Program-made: the position numbers and the translations under genes
NCBI GenBank assembly: GCA_964537245.1
Contig: CAZHZL010000041.1
Coordinates: forward strand, 1 to 22,917
Direction of reading: 5' to 3'
Source: UMGS1840 sp964537245
GTDB lineage: Bacteria; Bacillota; Clostridia; UMGS1840
Length of the DNA stretch: 22,917 bases
Shown: piece by piece, positions 1-9,587 of the stretch
How the letters are laid out: every line of letters begins with the position of its first letter
Position numbering within the stretch: the first letter of the stretch is position 1
Notes under the pieces: generated by a model
Seen by the model: the letters and a program-made list of their open reading frames with translations, nothing else
Databases searched by the model: none
What the model was told of the DNA's origin: nothing

Positions 1-55
1 GCCGCACGTACGGTTCTGTGAGGACTTCACATCGTGAGGTGTGATTTTACTCGAT
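1..55 (+). mobile_element. Group II intron, 3' end (domain V part and domain VI)
   Basis: Bases 1-16 (CCGCACGTACGGTTC and one base before) match the 3' strand of a bacterial group II intron domain V, the catalytic hairpin; its 5' strand and GAAA loop lie left of the window. Domain VI follows as a hairpin: arm 27-33 (TCACATC) pairs with 38-44 (GGTGTGA) around a GTGA tetraloop at 34-37, with one G-T wobble. The element ends in ACTCGAT at 49-55, a terminal AY as expected for these introns, so the 3' splice site is placed after base 55. The reverse transcriptase/maturase gene and the 5' end would be further left and cannot be seen. The intron sits 53 bases before the binding-protein gene, in the same orientation. 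The motif match is by eye; the exact boundary is inferred. Confidence 0.8.
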
Positions 56-108
56 TTTAAGCTACAATTTTAGTAAAAAATAATAAAAATATATTATGAG
101 GTGATTTT

Positions 109-1656
109 ATGAAAAGAAAGTTAAGCTTGGTACTATGTGTTCTTATGAGTATTGTGATGTTGTCCTCTTGTGGCTCTAAAGAGATAACAAAAGACAATGC
201 CGATGAGCAGGTAACACTAAAATGGGTATTCGGTGGCCCCGGAAAGTTGGAGGATTCTGACAGAGTTTGGGAAGAATTTAACAAAAGACTACCTGAATAT
301 CTTCCTAACACAAAAGTGGAGTTTGAAGTGATTCCACATGCAGAATACAGTGAAAAGTGGAGACTGATGAGTGCTGCAAAAGAGGCTGTGGATGTTGTTT
401 GGGTAAGTTACGCTCAAAACTTCGTGGATGAAGTGGGTAAGGGAGCTTATATGGATATGACCGAGCTTGTAGAAGAGTATGGCAGTGAGATGAAGGAAGG
501 CTTTCCTGATTGGCTTTTGGATTTGACTACTATTGATGGAAAAATTTATGCTGTTCCTAACTATCAGATGATGGCAATTCCTTATGGATTTGGAATTGAT
601 GAAGAACATATCCAAAAAGGCTGGTTCGATATGGAGAAAGCGGAATCTATTTTTAACTCAGGAGAAACTCCTCACATATCGAACTATAAAATCTTTGAAG
701 ATTATTTGGCTAAAGTTCATGCAAGCGGAGAAGATGTAAAGTATGTTTCGAAAGCATTTTTAAGCGAGGGTGTAAAGTGGAAAATCGGTTTTCCTCATAT
801 GGGAATTGAGCCTATTATCTGTAACGCGGTTATCACAAGAAAAGGCGACGACTACAAAATTTATGATATTTTGACAGATTTTCCCGAAAATTATGAGTAT
901 TATGATATGCTTCATGAATGGTACAAAAAAGGTTATATCAGAAGTGATATTTTAGAAAATCCGGAAGAGAAAAATTCAAATGTTTTACTTGTAGGAAGCA
1001 GTTGTTATTTGGGAAGTAATGAGCGTTTGAGCATGCAAACAGGAAGAAATCTGAAAATTTTCAAAAGCAATGATTTTTCATATGTCCCATATAAAGGAAG
1101 TTCAACAAATACTGCTATTGCTGCAAACAGCAAACATCCTGCAAGAGCAATGCAGCTTATAAACTTAATGAACTGCAAACGAGGAACTGATTTAATTAAC
1201 TTACTTTGTTATGGATTTGAGGGTGAGCATTACGAGAAAACAGAAGAAGATAACGGCAACAGAATTAACTGGTTAGGTGCCGGAATTCCCGGAAGCTCTT
1301 CTAATAAATATGGTTATGAAAACTGGGCTGTTGGCAATTCTATGGTTACATTTACTACCCAGAATGACCCAATCGGCTGGAATGAATATTGTGAAGAGGA
1401 AATCAACCAAAAGGCAACTGTTTCCCGATTGGCAGGATTTTCTTTGGATACTACTCCTATTCAGCTTGAAATTGCACAGTATAACGCAAAAATGCAGGAA
1501 TATACATATTTGAATATGGGAACTACTGAAAATTACAAGGAGCTTTTAGCTGAACGAAATGCTCGTTTGAAAGAAGCCGGAAGCGAGAAAATTGTAAAAG
1601 AGGTACAACGCCAGGTTGACGAATGGCTGAAAACTAAAAAAACTGAAAAGGAATGA
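109..1656 (+). CDS. ABC transporter sugar-binding lipoprotein (family 1, DUF3502-like C-terminus)
   Basis: Extracellular solute-binding protein that would capture oligosaccharides and deliver them to an ABC permease. Residues 1-20 form a lipoprotein signal peptide with lipobox LSSC; Cys21 would be acylated and anchor the mature protein to the outer face of the membrane. Start ATG 109 is preceded by GAGGTGA at 98-104. The body (about 35-515) has the bilobed binding-protein pattern, with hallmarks such as DVVWVSYAQNF and DGKIYAVPNY. The tail, with KEAGSEKIVKEVQRQVDEWL, resembles the DUF3502 C-terminus of LipO-type binding proteins. No permease or ATPase gene is in the window; permease genes usually precede this type of gene, so they may lie beyond the group II intron. 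The stop is 5 bases from the next start, so the two genes are co-transcribed. The ligand is unknown. Confidence 0.88.
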   Translation: MKRKLSLVLCVLMSIVMLSSCGSKEITKDNADEQVTLKWVFGGPGKLEDSDRVWEEFNKRLPEYLPNTKVEFEVIPHAEYSEKWRLMSAAKEAVDVVWVSYAQNFVDEVGKGAYMDMTELVEEYGSEMKEGFPDWLLDLTTIDGKIYAVPNYQMMAIPYGFGIDEEHIQKGWFDMEKAESIFNSGETPHISNYKIFEDYLAKVHASGEDVKYVSKAFLSEGVKWKIGFPHMGIEPIICNAVITRKGDDYKIYDILTDFPENYEYYDMLHEWYKKGYIRSDILENPEEKNSNVLLVGSSCYLGSNERLSMQTGRNLKIFKSNDFSYVPYKGSSTNTAIAANSKHPARAMQLINLMNCKRGTDLINLLCYGFEGEHYEKTEEDNGNRINWLGAGIPGSSSNKYGYENWAVGNSMVTFTTQNDPIGWNEYCEEEINQKATVSRLAGFSLDTTPIQLEIAQYNAKMQEYTYLNMGTTENYKELLAERNARLKEAGSEKIVKEVQRQVDEWLKTKKTEKE

Positions 1657-1661
1657 TGTAG

Positions 1662-4262
1662 ATGAAGAGATTTTTTTCCATTTGTATAGGTACTCTTTTG
1701 CTGTTACAACTCTTTATACCCGGTGTTTGTGCGCAGGTTGAGGAGCGCGGAATCATTTATGTTGCAACAAATGGTAATGATGCTAATGATGGGAGCATAG
1801 ATAAACCTCTCGAAACCTTACATGCAGCAAGAAATAAAATTCGGGAATTAAAAAAACAGGGCGTAAGCTATCCTAAAGGATTTGTTGTTTATGTAAGAGA
1901 AGGAAACTATTTTTTTGATGAATCATTAGAATTTAATAAAGAAGATTCCGGAACTGCACAGGCTCCTGTTGTATACAGGTCATATCCCGGAGAAACGGCA
2001 ACTTTGATTGGCGGAATTGAAGTTTCAGGAAAACAATTTCAAAAGGTAACCGACAATAGTGTTTTAGAAAGAATTGTTGATACTTCTGCAAGAGATAAAA
2101 TATATATGTTGGATTTGAAAAAATATGGTGTTACGGAAGTTGAAGAGCCATATTTAAGAGGTGTTTACAGTTACAAACAAAAAAATGGTCAATGGACAAG
2201 AGAAAAGCCTAACTCTCCTGCAATGGAAGTGCTTTTTAATGGTGAGGCAATGCAAACAGCGAGGTATCCTAACGGAAATGGTACTATATCCGTAGAACAT
2301 GTTGTTGAGGAAGGATATGATGACTTTGATCCTGAAAATACAAATCCGTGGCTTACTCCGTTTAGCATTATAGTTTCGGATAAGAGACTTCAGCATTGGA
2401 CAAAAGCCGATCCCGAGAGTATTATCATGTATGGCTTTTTCGGATATGATTGGGCAGACCAGAGTATTCCGATGAAAAGCATCAACCCTTCCACAGGACA
2501 AATTGATTCTCTTTGGTGTTCTGAGTTTGGTATTGAAGCAGGAAAGAAGTTCTATGTCTATAATTTGTTGGAAGAATTAGACCAGGCAGGAGAATGTTAT
2601 ATCGATAGGAGCAGCTGTATTTTGTACTGCTATCCTCCGTCTGACCCCGGTAAGGCACAAATCCTTTTAACATTGCTTGATGCTCCATTAATTAATATTA
2701 ATCCCGGTGCAGAACATATTAAATTCAGAAATTTTGAAGTTAAGGGAACGAGAAACAAAGCATTTTGGATTAATGGAAACGATATTGATGTTTCTAATTG
2801 TGAGATTTCATTCAATGCATCTACTGCAGTAGAAATTAATGGAGAAAGAAGTGGAATCAGAGATTCATATCTTCATGATGTTGATACAGGAATTAATGTA
2901 TGGGGTGGAGAACAGGAAACTTTAAAACGAGGTGAATCCTATGCCATCAACAACGAAGTGTACAGATTCTCTCGTTTGACAAAGACATATGCTCCTGCTA
3001 TTGCAATTAATAATGTCGGCAATCGTGTTATGCACAATGAGCTTCATTATGCTTCGCACGAAGCGATAGCTTTTGGTGGAAATAATAACTTAGTCAGCTA
3101 CAACGAAATATATGATGTTGTGCGTGAAACAGATGATGCTGCTGCAATTTACGGTGGATTGAACTGGCAGGGACGCGGTTGCGAGCTGAAATACAATTAT
3201 ATTCATGACATTGCCACAACAAGTACAAATCATGTTGGTGTCCATGCAATTTATGTCGACGGCGGTGGATGTGAAACCTTTATTGTAGGTAATGTTGTTA
3301 AAAATGCACCAAATGCATTTGAAATAAACGGCGGGCGTGATAATGTGGTAATCAACAATATTATGATAGATAACAAAAATGGGTTGGTTATTACTGATAT
3401 AATGCTAAATGAAGAGGAAGAAGAAAAGCATTATAAAAATCTGGAAAAGTTAAAGGATGCAATAAATACAGATATATGGAAAGAAACTTTTCCTAAATTG
3501 GATGAAATGCTTACAGATGACGGCAAAATTGTAAACAGAGATGTACTTCTTCCTATCGGAAATATTTATCAGAACAATGTTCTTGTAAATACACCTTTGG
3601 TAAGAGCTGATGGCTCTGCCGGTAAGTATATTGATGTAACAAAAAATTTCTCCACAAAATCAGACCCTGGATTTTATGATTATGAGAATGGGAATTATCT
3701 TTTGAAAAAAGATTCCGTTGTTTATGAAGAACTACCTGACTTTAAGCCGTTGCCCTTCACCAGAATGGGAAGGATAGATGAGCTTGCAGATGTAAGAGTA
3801 CAGGAAGCAATTTGTTTGGCTATTGACAGTCCATACAGTCTTGCTAACGGTAAAAAGATCCAGATTGATGCTGATAATCAGACTATCACTCCAAAAATTA
3901 TCGAAGACCGTACTTTTGTGCCATTGCGTTTTATCGCGGAAGCTTTGGGACTTAACGTGGAATATGACAATCAAACAGGAGAAATTACCATTGCAGGCGG
4001 AGATATTTTAGTATCTTTATTTGCAGGTAATACAGCGGCTAAAAAGAATGGTGAAAGCTCCACAATGGAAAAAGCTGCTATAATAGAGGATGGCAGAACA
4101 TTAGTACCTCTTCGTGAAATTTCAAACTTATTTGGAAAACAGGTTTTCTGGCACGATATGGGCTTTATTACCATCAGTAATGATGAAGCATTGTTTGATG
4201 CTGATGACACCACTGAAGAGGCTATGATTCATTATCTATATGGAAAAATTAATATTTATTAA
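1662..4262 (+). CDS. Secreted right-handed beta-helix glycosidase (GH141-like) with C-terminal stalk domain
   Basis: Signal peptide at 1-24 (cleavage probably after GVCA). From about residue 29 it carries the opening IYVATNGNDANDGS...KPLETL, then parallel beta-helix coils rich in N-x-I/V turns up to about 700. The conserved stretch ETDDAAAIYGG (Asp491, Asp492) and IYVDGGG (Asp533), 41 residues apart, corresponds to the two acidic residues of GH141-type enzymes (family knowledge from memory). GH141 includes fucosidase and xylanase activities, so the substrate is open. The C-terminus (about 720-850) holds copper amine oxidase N-terminal-like stalk repeats, with EDRTFVPLRFIAEALG at 748-763 and EDGRTLVPLREI at 809-820; such repeats are common on clostridial surface proteins and may mediate wall attachment. 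A ribosome site (AAAAGGA, 1647-1652) lies over the end of the previous gene. It is paralogous to the C-terminal part of the gene at 12209-16726. The secreted helix is sure; the family is inferred. Confidence 0.75.
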   Translation: MKRFFSICIGTLLLLQLFIPGVCAQVEERGIIYVATNGNDANDGSIDKPLETLHAARNKIRELKKQGVSYPKGFVVYVREGNYFFDESLEFNKEDSGTAQAPVVYRSYPGETATLIGGIEVSGKQFQKVTDNSVLERIVDTSARDKIYMLDLKKYGVTEVEEPYLRGVYSYKQKNGQWTREKPNSPAMEVLFNGEAMQTARYPNGNGTISVEHVVEEGYDDFDPENTNPWLTPFSIIVSDKRLQHWTKADPESIIMYGFFGYDWADQSIPMKSINPSTGQIDSLWCSEFGIEAGKKFYVYNLLEELDQAGECYIDRSSCILYCYPPSDPGKAQILLTLLDAPLININPGAEHIKFRNFEVKGTRNKAFWINGNDIDVSNCEISFNASTAVEINGERSGIRDSYLHDVDTGINVWGGEQETLKRGESYAINNEVYRFSRLTKTYAPAIAINNVGNRVMHNELHYASHEAIAFGGNNNLVSYNEIYDVVRETDDAAAIYGGLNWQGRGCELKYNYIHDIATTSTNHVGVHAIYVDGGGCETFIVGNVVKNAPNAFEINGGRDNVVINNIMIDNKNGLVITDIMLNEEEEEKHYKNLEKLKDAINTDIWKETFPKLDEMLTDDGKIVNRDVLLPIGNIYQNNVLVNTPLVRADGSAGKYIDVTKNFSTKSDPGFYDYENGNYLLKKDSVVYEELPDFKPLPFTRMGRIDELADVRVQEAICLAIDSPYSLANGKKIQIDADNQTITPKIIEDRTFVPLRFIAEALGLNVEYDNQTGEITIAGGDILVSLFAGNTAAKKNGESSTMEKAAIIEDGRTLVPLREISNLFGKQVFWHDMGFITISNDEALFDADDTTEEAMIHYLYGKINIY

Positions 4263-4294
4263 AAAAATAAAAAATAAATTATCATTATTCAATG

Positions 4295-4300
4295 AAAGGA
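4295..4300 (+). promoter_or_regulatory. Ribosome binding site deciding start 4313
   Basis: AAAGGA lies 12 bases before ATG 4313. The earlier in-frame ATG at 4292 overlaps this site and has only AT-rich sequence before it, so 4313 is preferred. Confidence 0.6.
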
Positions 4301-4312
4301 AATGTGATTTCT

Positions 4313-6970
4313 ATGAAAAATTGTAAAAGAATTTTAGCGCTTACCCTGACTACTATGCTTTTACTTGTTGGCTTATTACCTGTTTCTACGGTAATAGCAG
4401 CTAACACCGATGCTACTTTGAAGGATATTTCATTTGACAACCACAGTGTATTTGATTTTTATGACAGCAACGATGGGCACTATTTTAATGTTCAACAACC
4501 TTACCGTTATTCAAAAGACGGCAATTATTTTAAAGATGCCGAAGTAACTGCAACTCCGAATGACCCTGAAGCAACAGTTGTGATTGAGAAAAATCAGGAT
4601 AGCTGGGGAAACAGAAGATTTGACATTACAGTTACCGCAGCGGATGGTCTGACACAGGAAAACTATTGGCTTTTAGTTTCACAGATTGGTAAAAATATGT
4701 ACACAAATTCCGGTATGGAAACTAGTATTAATGAAAATTGGAAGGTGTATAACGGAATAATGGAATGGAGTACTTCCAAAGCTTATGCAGGTAACTATTC
4801 CTTGTATTCAAAAAAGAACACTAATAATCAGTATTATCCCGGAACACTAAAGTTACCTTCTTTGCGTGCAAACAGAACTTATATAGCTTCTATGGCGTCA
4901 TGGGAAAACAATTCAAGTTATGACCTTGTTCCATGGGATGCTATTGCGATTTCAAGTGTTAATACTGTTACAGATAAATATTTTAACGAAGACGGAACTC
5001 AGATGGATGCACCTGCGTTTTTATCAGCGGATGAAAATGGATGGCGTCGTTTTTTCCGTACTGTAAGCTTTTATAATACTGCCTCTCCAAACGATAATAC
5101 AAAAACAGCTTCATTGTCCCTTTCTGCAAGATACAATGAATGGGTGGGATTAGATGCATATTACGATGAATTTTATGTAGGTGATTTGGTTATTTCTGAT
5201 GTTAAAGTCAGCGGACAGTCTTTCTTAGAGGCAGGTACACGCAGTGTTCAATATACAGCAGAGCTTTTTAATCAGTTTGGAAATAAAGCAGGGTTGGCAA
5301 ATGAGACTGTTACATGGCGTCTTGTGAATGCACCCCAACAGGCAAGTATAAATTCTGCTACCGGAGAATTGACTTTGAGTGAAGATTTGGCTCCGGGAAC
5401 TGTATTTTATGTAGAAGCATTGGTAACACCTTCATTTGCGGGTGCTGTGCAGACCAAAGCAGGCGGTCGTATCAAAGTTGGTGTTCCTGCAGAAGACGGT
5501 ACTGCATCGCTTATGAATATTGCTGTGAATGGCGGTTCTATTCCCGATTTTGTACCAACTACTACTGATTATACAATCTTAGTACCTTATACATATGAAG
5601 CAAATAATTTTAACATTAAGATGCCTGAAGTTTCTGCAATAGCTATGGAAAAAGGCGCGAAAATAAAGGTTACATATCCAGATAAGGCTGAAAACGGTGA
5701 AGAAATTTATATTGATGTTACCGATACCACAGGATTTTTAAATAAAAGATATACACTTACCATTCAATCTGCAGGCATGAATCTTATTAAAGATGGTGGA
5801 TTTGAAATGGAAAGTGAAAAAGTAACCGACCGTTTCCAGAAAGCTGATGATCATTGGGGACATTTAACAATTTCAAAAGTAGCGGATAATACATTAGCAG
5901 GTAATTATGTTTTTAATGCTGAAGCTTCTGCAAACAGCGGAAATAATACAGAGCCTTATTATTACTATGTATATCCAAATACACTTACTTTAGCAAAGGA
6001 TAAAACTTATATTTACAGCTATTTCATCAAAAACAACAATGAAGGCTCGCATGATATCGTGAGTGAACTTTATTTCAAACCGAAGTTGACAGATATTACT
6101 GAAGCAAATTATGACCAAAACGGTAATTTACTCTCAGACAACAAATTAAGTATCACAGAAAACTGGCAACAGGCTACAAAAGTCTTTTCATTGGCTACTG
6201 AAGGTACTCGTTTTGGCATTAATATTCACGATGCTAAAGAAGATGATGATAAATATGCTTTGGAGTCTATCAGCTACCGATTAGATGACTTATACATAAG
6301 TGAATTAATTATTTCATCTGTGGTTGTAAAGGATAGCAATAATGCTAACACAAAAACTATGTTTATTTCTGACGATGACACTCAAATTCAGTTGAGTGCA
6401 GCAGCCTTGAATCAATATGGTAATTCAGCAGGATTAGACAGCACCACAGCGCCTATCAGCTGGAGTATTGTTGGCTCTCATGAAGGCGTTAGCGTTGATG
6501 AAAACGGTGTAGTTACTGTTTCATCAGATGCAAAAGCAGGTACTGTTATAATTGAAGCAACTGCAACACCAACTTATGCAGGGCATGTACAGACTTCTGT
6601 TGGAGGAAGATATACATTAAACCTTTATGCAAGAAATGGAGTAAAATATACAAGAGACGGAGTTGATGTATTTGAGATTTCTGCAGGCGAAATCAAATGT
6701 ACATTAAATTACACAAATACAGTTAATTCAGAAGAAGCAGAAGAATTAATGTTCTTAAATGCACTTTATGAAGTAACCGGTGAAGAAGAAAATGAAGTTC
6801 TTAGATTAGTTGAAGTAAAAGGAAGTGTTTATGCGGCACCTTATTATAACACTATTCATCCGTTCAATTATCTTAACATTCCTGATGATGGAAAAAATTA
6901 TATAGTTAAGAGTTTTATATGGCAAAATGAGGTTATGGTACCTGTTTTGTCTGATAACGAATTAAACTAG
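4313..6970 (+). CDS. Secreted multi-module carbohydrate-binding/Ig-like protein (two tandem module sets)
   Basis: No catalytic domain is recognised. I place the start at ATG 4313, not the in-frame ATG 4292, because AAAGGA at 4295-4300 precedes 4313 and the result is a classic signal peptide (MKNCKR, hydrophobic core, VIAA cut near residue 30). The mature protein is a tandem duplication: cadherin-like sandwich 31-125, CBM4-like jelly roll 127-295 and Ig-like (Big) domain 296-390; then the same order again at 392-485, 487-665 and 666-770. Each jelly roll opens with an N-x-x-x-x-G-x-E type motif and ends near DLVISDVKV or ELIISSVVV. Each Ig-like domain has NQFGNKAGL or NQYGNSAGL and ends in a GGR strand. 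The tail 773-885 is an Ig-like domain with ALYEVTG and KSFIWQNEVMVPV, common at the end of clostridial glycosidases. The likely role is extracellular binding of polysaccharide or surface scaffolding. No anchor is visible, so it is released or held by partners. Confidence 0.72.
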   Translation: MKNCKRILALTLTTMLLLVGLLPVSTVIAANTDATLKDISFDNHSVFDFYDSNDGHYFNVQQPYRYSKDGNYFKDAEVTATPNDPEATVVIEKNQDSWGNRRFDITVTAADGLTQENYWLLVSQIGKNMYTNSGMETSINENWKVYNGIMEWSTSKAYAGNYSLYSKKNTNNQYYPGTLKLPSLRANRTYIASMASWENNSSYDLVPWDAIAISSVNTVTDKYFNEDGTQMDAPAFLSADENGWRRFFRTVSFYNTASPNDNTKTASLSLSARYNEWVGLDAYYDEFYVGDLVISDVKVSGQSFLEAGTRSVQYTAELFNQFGNKAGLANETVTWRLVNAPQQASINSATGELTLSEDLAPGTVFYVEALVTPSFAGAVQTKAGGRIKVGVPAEDGTASLMNIAVNGGSIPDFVPTTTDYTILVPYTYEANNFNIKMPEVSAIAMEKGAKIKVTYPDKAENGEEIYIDVTDTTGFLNKRYTLTIQSAGMNLIKDGGFEMESEKVTDRFQKADDHWGHLTISKVADNTLAGNYVFNAEASANSGNNTEPYYYYVYPNTLTLAKDKTYIYSYFIKNNNEGSHDIVSELYFKPKLTDITEANYDQNGNLLSDNKLSITENWQQATKVFSLATEGTRFGINIHDAKEDDDKYALESISYRLDDLYISELIISSVVVKDSNNANTKTMFISDDDTQIQLSAAALNQYGNSAGLDSTTAPISWSIVGSHEGVSVDENGVVTVSSDAKAGTVIIEATATPTYAGHVQTSVGGRYTLNLYARNGVKYTRDGVDVFEISAGEIKCTLNYTNTVNSEEAEELMFLNALYEVTGEEENEVLRLVEVKGSVYAAPYYNTIHPFNYLNIPDDGKNYIVKSFIWQNEVMVPVLSDNELN

Positions 6971-6978
6971 TTAAAAGC

Positions 6979-7011
6979 GGAGAGTAAAGGCGAAATTTTC
7001 CTTTACTCTCC
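6979..7011 (+). promoter_or_regulatory. Intergenic hairpin without T-run
   Basis: GGAGAGTAAAGG (6979-6990) pairs perfectly with CCTTTACTCTCC (7000-7011) around a 9-base loop. It begins 9 bases after a stop codon and ends 57 bases before the next start. No T-tract follows on either strand, so it is not a standard intrinsic terminator. An RNA processing or 3'-end stabilising element that sets different levels for upstream and downstream genes is more likely (inference). Confidence 0.65.
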
Positions 7012-7068
7012 CAACTCGACATTAAAAAGGTAAGAGTTGATGACAAAACGATTTATGGAGGGATATTT

Positions 7069-9573
7069 ATGAGTAAAAAAAGAAAGCTTTCTGTTATATT
7101 AATGATGGCAATGCTTATGTGTTTTGAGGTAAGAAGTATTTCTTATGCAACAGTTGACAATTTAGGCGATGGGACTAATGATGTTGTTTCTGAAAATCTT
7201 GCATCAAATGGTGATTTTGAAAGCGGTGATAAATCCGGATGGTTCATTTCTTTGGCTTCCGGTGGAACTTTAGAGATTACTGATGAGCTTTCTTATGAAG
7301 GCACTTACTGTGCGAAAGTAACACCGGGAGCTTATAACGGTATGCTCTTTCCGAGTCCTGTTTATCTTGAAGCAGATAAGCGTTATTTGATTTCTTTTGC
7401 TACTCGTCTTGTTAATCCTAACGGCACTGCAACTATGAAGATATATACTTATGACCCATCTCCAATTACCACACCATATGCCTCTGAAATAAGTGCTGAG
7501 GTAAATGGTCAAAATTGGACAAGGATGATTATTACCGCAGATACATATGGAAATACAGGCAGAAAGCAAGTAAAAACAAGTCCTACTACATGGTCGGCAA
7601 CGCCATATTATTTGGACAGTTATTATATTGGAGAACTGATTATTGCTGATTTGGAATATACCGGAGAAAGTACTATAGAGATTCCTAAATATCAACAAGA
7701 AGACCGTTCAATTACAATGGATGTGGTTGCTAAAAATCAGCTTGGAACTATCAATGGTCTGACCGATGAAACAGTTGTACTTTCTTTGGTTGATTCAGAT
7801 ATCTCAGGAGTAAGCTTAGAAGAAAATGTTCTTACTGTAACGGATGAAGCAGTTGCACAAACAATTATTGTAAGGGCAAAATGTTTTCCGTCTTATGAGG
7901 GAGCAGCACAAACTGAGGTTTACAAGGATATTTCCATTACATTAACTGCAGGAGAGGAAACATTGCTTCCTGAAGCCAGAAATGTAGTTATAAATGGAGT
8001 TGTAGGTTATGGTTTGCCTTTAGATGTAGATTATAAATTTTATAGTGTAGTAGGTGCACAAAAAGGAACTCCATCTTATCAATGGTATGCTTCTGATAAA
8101 GAGGAAGGACCGTATTCACCTATTAATAATCAAACATCTTCTACTTATGTAGTAGAAGAAGCCTTTGAAAACAGCTTTATTTATTGTGAGGTTACACCGG
8201 TAGCATCTGACGGTACACCGGGTTTACCTGTAAAAAGTCAGATTGTAAGAAAACCGTGTGAACCTATAGCAACAGATGTGAAAATTACCGGTACTATGGC
8301 AGTTGATTCTGTTTTAACAGGAGAATATACTTATTTTGATGCTAATGGTGATGAACAAAATTTAGAAACAACTACTTTCCAGTGGTTCCGTAAAAGCGGG
8401 AATGGAGATTTTCAGCCTATTAGCCCAAATGGAACAGGCAAGAACTATACCGTTACAGAAGATGATATAGGTTGTTATTTAAAATTTGAAGTTTATCCTA
8501 AAGCTACCGTTGAACCATACGGAATAGGTGTATTTCCGAGTGATGCTTATTTAAGTGCATCAAAAGCGACTGTAAAAAATATAGCGATTAACAAACAAAG
8601 CAATACTCTTTATACTGCATCTTATACTTATCAGCATCCACTTGACTATCCGGAAGGACAAACTAAATGTCGCTGGTACTTAAATAATTCATTAATAGCG
8701 GAAGATATGAAGGTTATTGTTAATGAATCAGATGAAGGTGTACTTAAACTTGAAATAATTCCTGTTTGTAAAGAAAAGCCTTATGACGGTGTTGCTGCTA
8801 CTAAAGAAATATATTTAACACGCCAAATTACAAGCAGTGGCAGCAGTAGTGGGATTGTTGTCGGAGGCGGAGTAAGTTTTGGTGGAGGAAGTAGTAGCAG
8901 TGGAAGTATTGGCGGTGGAAACAGCAGTGGCGGAAGCGGAAGTTCCTCAACAAAGGAAGAAAGCAAACCTACACCCGAAAACCCAACAGAAAACCCAACA
9001 GAAATACCTGATACTAACGAAAAAAATGATACACCGGAAGAAAATAAACATTGGGCAAGCGATGCTGTTGAGTTCGTACTAAAAAAAGATATTATGAGAA
9101 TGCCCAAAAAAGACGATTTTTGTTATGATGAATTGGTAACCCGTGCTGAATTTATCTCTTACATCGTTAAAGGATTAAAGATAAAAACGGTTCCGTATAA
9201 CTATGAGTTTAAAGATGTATTGGCAACTTATCAATATGCTGATGAATTACAAGCGGCAGTTGAAATGGGAATGATAAGCAGGGCAGAAAAATTTTATCCT
9301 GACAGACCTGTTGCAAGAGATGAAATTTGCAAAATTTTACTTTATGCGGTAGGAGAGGAAAAATTTTCTTCAGAAGATGAAAATGAGCTTTTTGAAAATC
9401 TTTCAGATAAGGAACAAATAGCTGAGTGGGCAGTAGGATATGTGAAAAAAGCAATGAAAGAAGGTTTGATGCTTGGTATGGGCAATAATGAGTTTTCACC
9501 CAGAGGAAATGTTACCAGAGCACAGACAGCAGTTTTGATAAAGAGAGTCGCAGAGTATATTGCATCAAAGTAA
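7069..9573 (+). CDS. Secreted S-layer-anchored protein: CBM4-like, Ig-like domains and three SLH repeats
   Basis: Start ATG 7069 with GGAGGGA at 7057-7063. Signal peptide about 1-27 (SISYA). A CBM4-like jelly roll (NLASNGDFESG opening, about 40-205) leads through YYIGELIIADLEYTG into an Ig-like domain (205-295, with NQLGTINGL). Three further Ig-like repeats of the YQWYAS...YCEVTPV type follow at about 303-395, 396-500 and 501-585. A Ser/Gly-rich linker (588-625) and an acidic, Pro/Thr-rich stretch containing ENPTENPTEIP lead to three SLH repeats (661-834; DELVTRAEFISYIV, DRPVARDEICKILL, RGNVTRAQTAVLIK). SLH triplets bind secondary wall polysaccharide, so this protein should sit on the cell wall and display its binding domains outward. 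No enzyme domain is seen; it may be the surface anchor or substrate tether of the system. It ends 14 bases before the next start, with the next ribosome site touching its stop codon. Confidence 0.82.
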   Translation: MSKKRKLSVILMMAMLMCFEVRSISYATVDNLGDGTNDVVSENLASNGDFESGDKSGWFISLASGGTLEITDELSYEGTYCAKVTPGAYNGMLFPSPVYLEADKRYLISFATRLVNPNGTATMKIYTYDPSPITTPYASEISAEVNGQNWTRMIITADTYGNTGRKQVKTSPTTWSATPYYLDSYYIGELIIADLEYTGESTIEIPKYQQEDRSITMDVVAKNQLGTINGLTDETVVLSLVDSDISGVSLEENVLTVTDEAVAQTIIVRAKCFPSYEGAAQTEVYKDISITLTAGEETLLPEARNVVINGVVGYGLPLDVDYKFYSVVGAQKGTPSYQWYASDKEEGPYSPINNQTSSTYVVEEAFENSFIYCEVTPVASDGTPGLPVKSQIVRKPCEPIATDVKITGTMAVDSVLTGEYTYFDANGDEQNLETTTFQWFRKSGNGDFQPISPNGTGKNYTVTEDDIGCYLKFEVYPKATVEPYGIGVFPSDAYLSASKATVKNIAINKQSNTLYTASYTYQHPLDYPEGQTKCRWYLNNSLIAEDMKVIVNESDEGVLKLEIIPVCKEKPYDGVAATKEIYLTRQITSSGSSSGIVVGGGVSFGGGSSSSGSIGGGNSSGGSGSSSTKEESKPTPENPTENPTEIPDTNEKNDTPEENKHWASDAVEFVLKKDIMRMPKKDDFCYDELVTRAEFISYIVKGLKIKTVPYNYEFKDVLATYQYADELQAAVEMGMISRAEKFYPDRPVARDEICKILLYAVGEEKFSSEDENELFENLSDKEQIAEWAVGYVKKAMKEGLMLGMGNNEFSPRGNVTRAQTAVLIKRVAEYIASK
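8977..9000 (+). repeat. Two perfect 12-base tandem repeats in the SLH protein linker
   Basis: GAAAACCCAACA occurs twice in a row (8977-8988, 8989-9000), encoding ENPT-ENPT, followed by a variant EIPD. It lies in the linker between the Ser/Gly-rich stretch (about 8830-8953) and the SLH repeats. Such units can expand or shrink by slippage. Confidence 0.8.
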
Positions 9574-9587
9574 GGAGGAGGTAATCA

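Noticed and set aside
6979..7011. Rho-independent terminator
   Set aside because: No T-run follows the hairpin on either strand; kept as a hairpin element only.
7154..7182. TTGACA with a weak -10 inside the SLH protein gene
   Set aside because: It lies within coding sequence, the -10 (AATGAT) is poor, and no gene starts nearby.
8781..9107. Open frame on the minus strand, Pro/Leu-rich
   Set aside because: It is the antisense of the Ser/Gly linker of the SLH protein; composition follows the repeats and there is no ribosome site.
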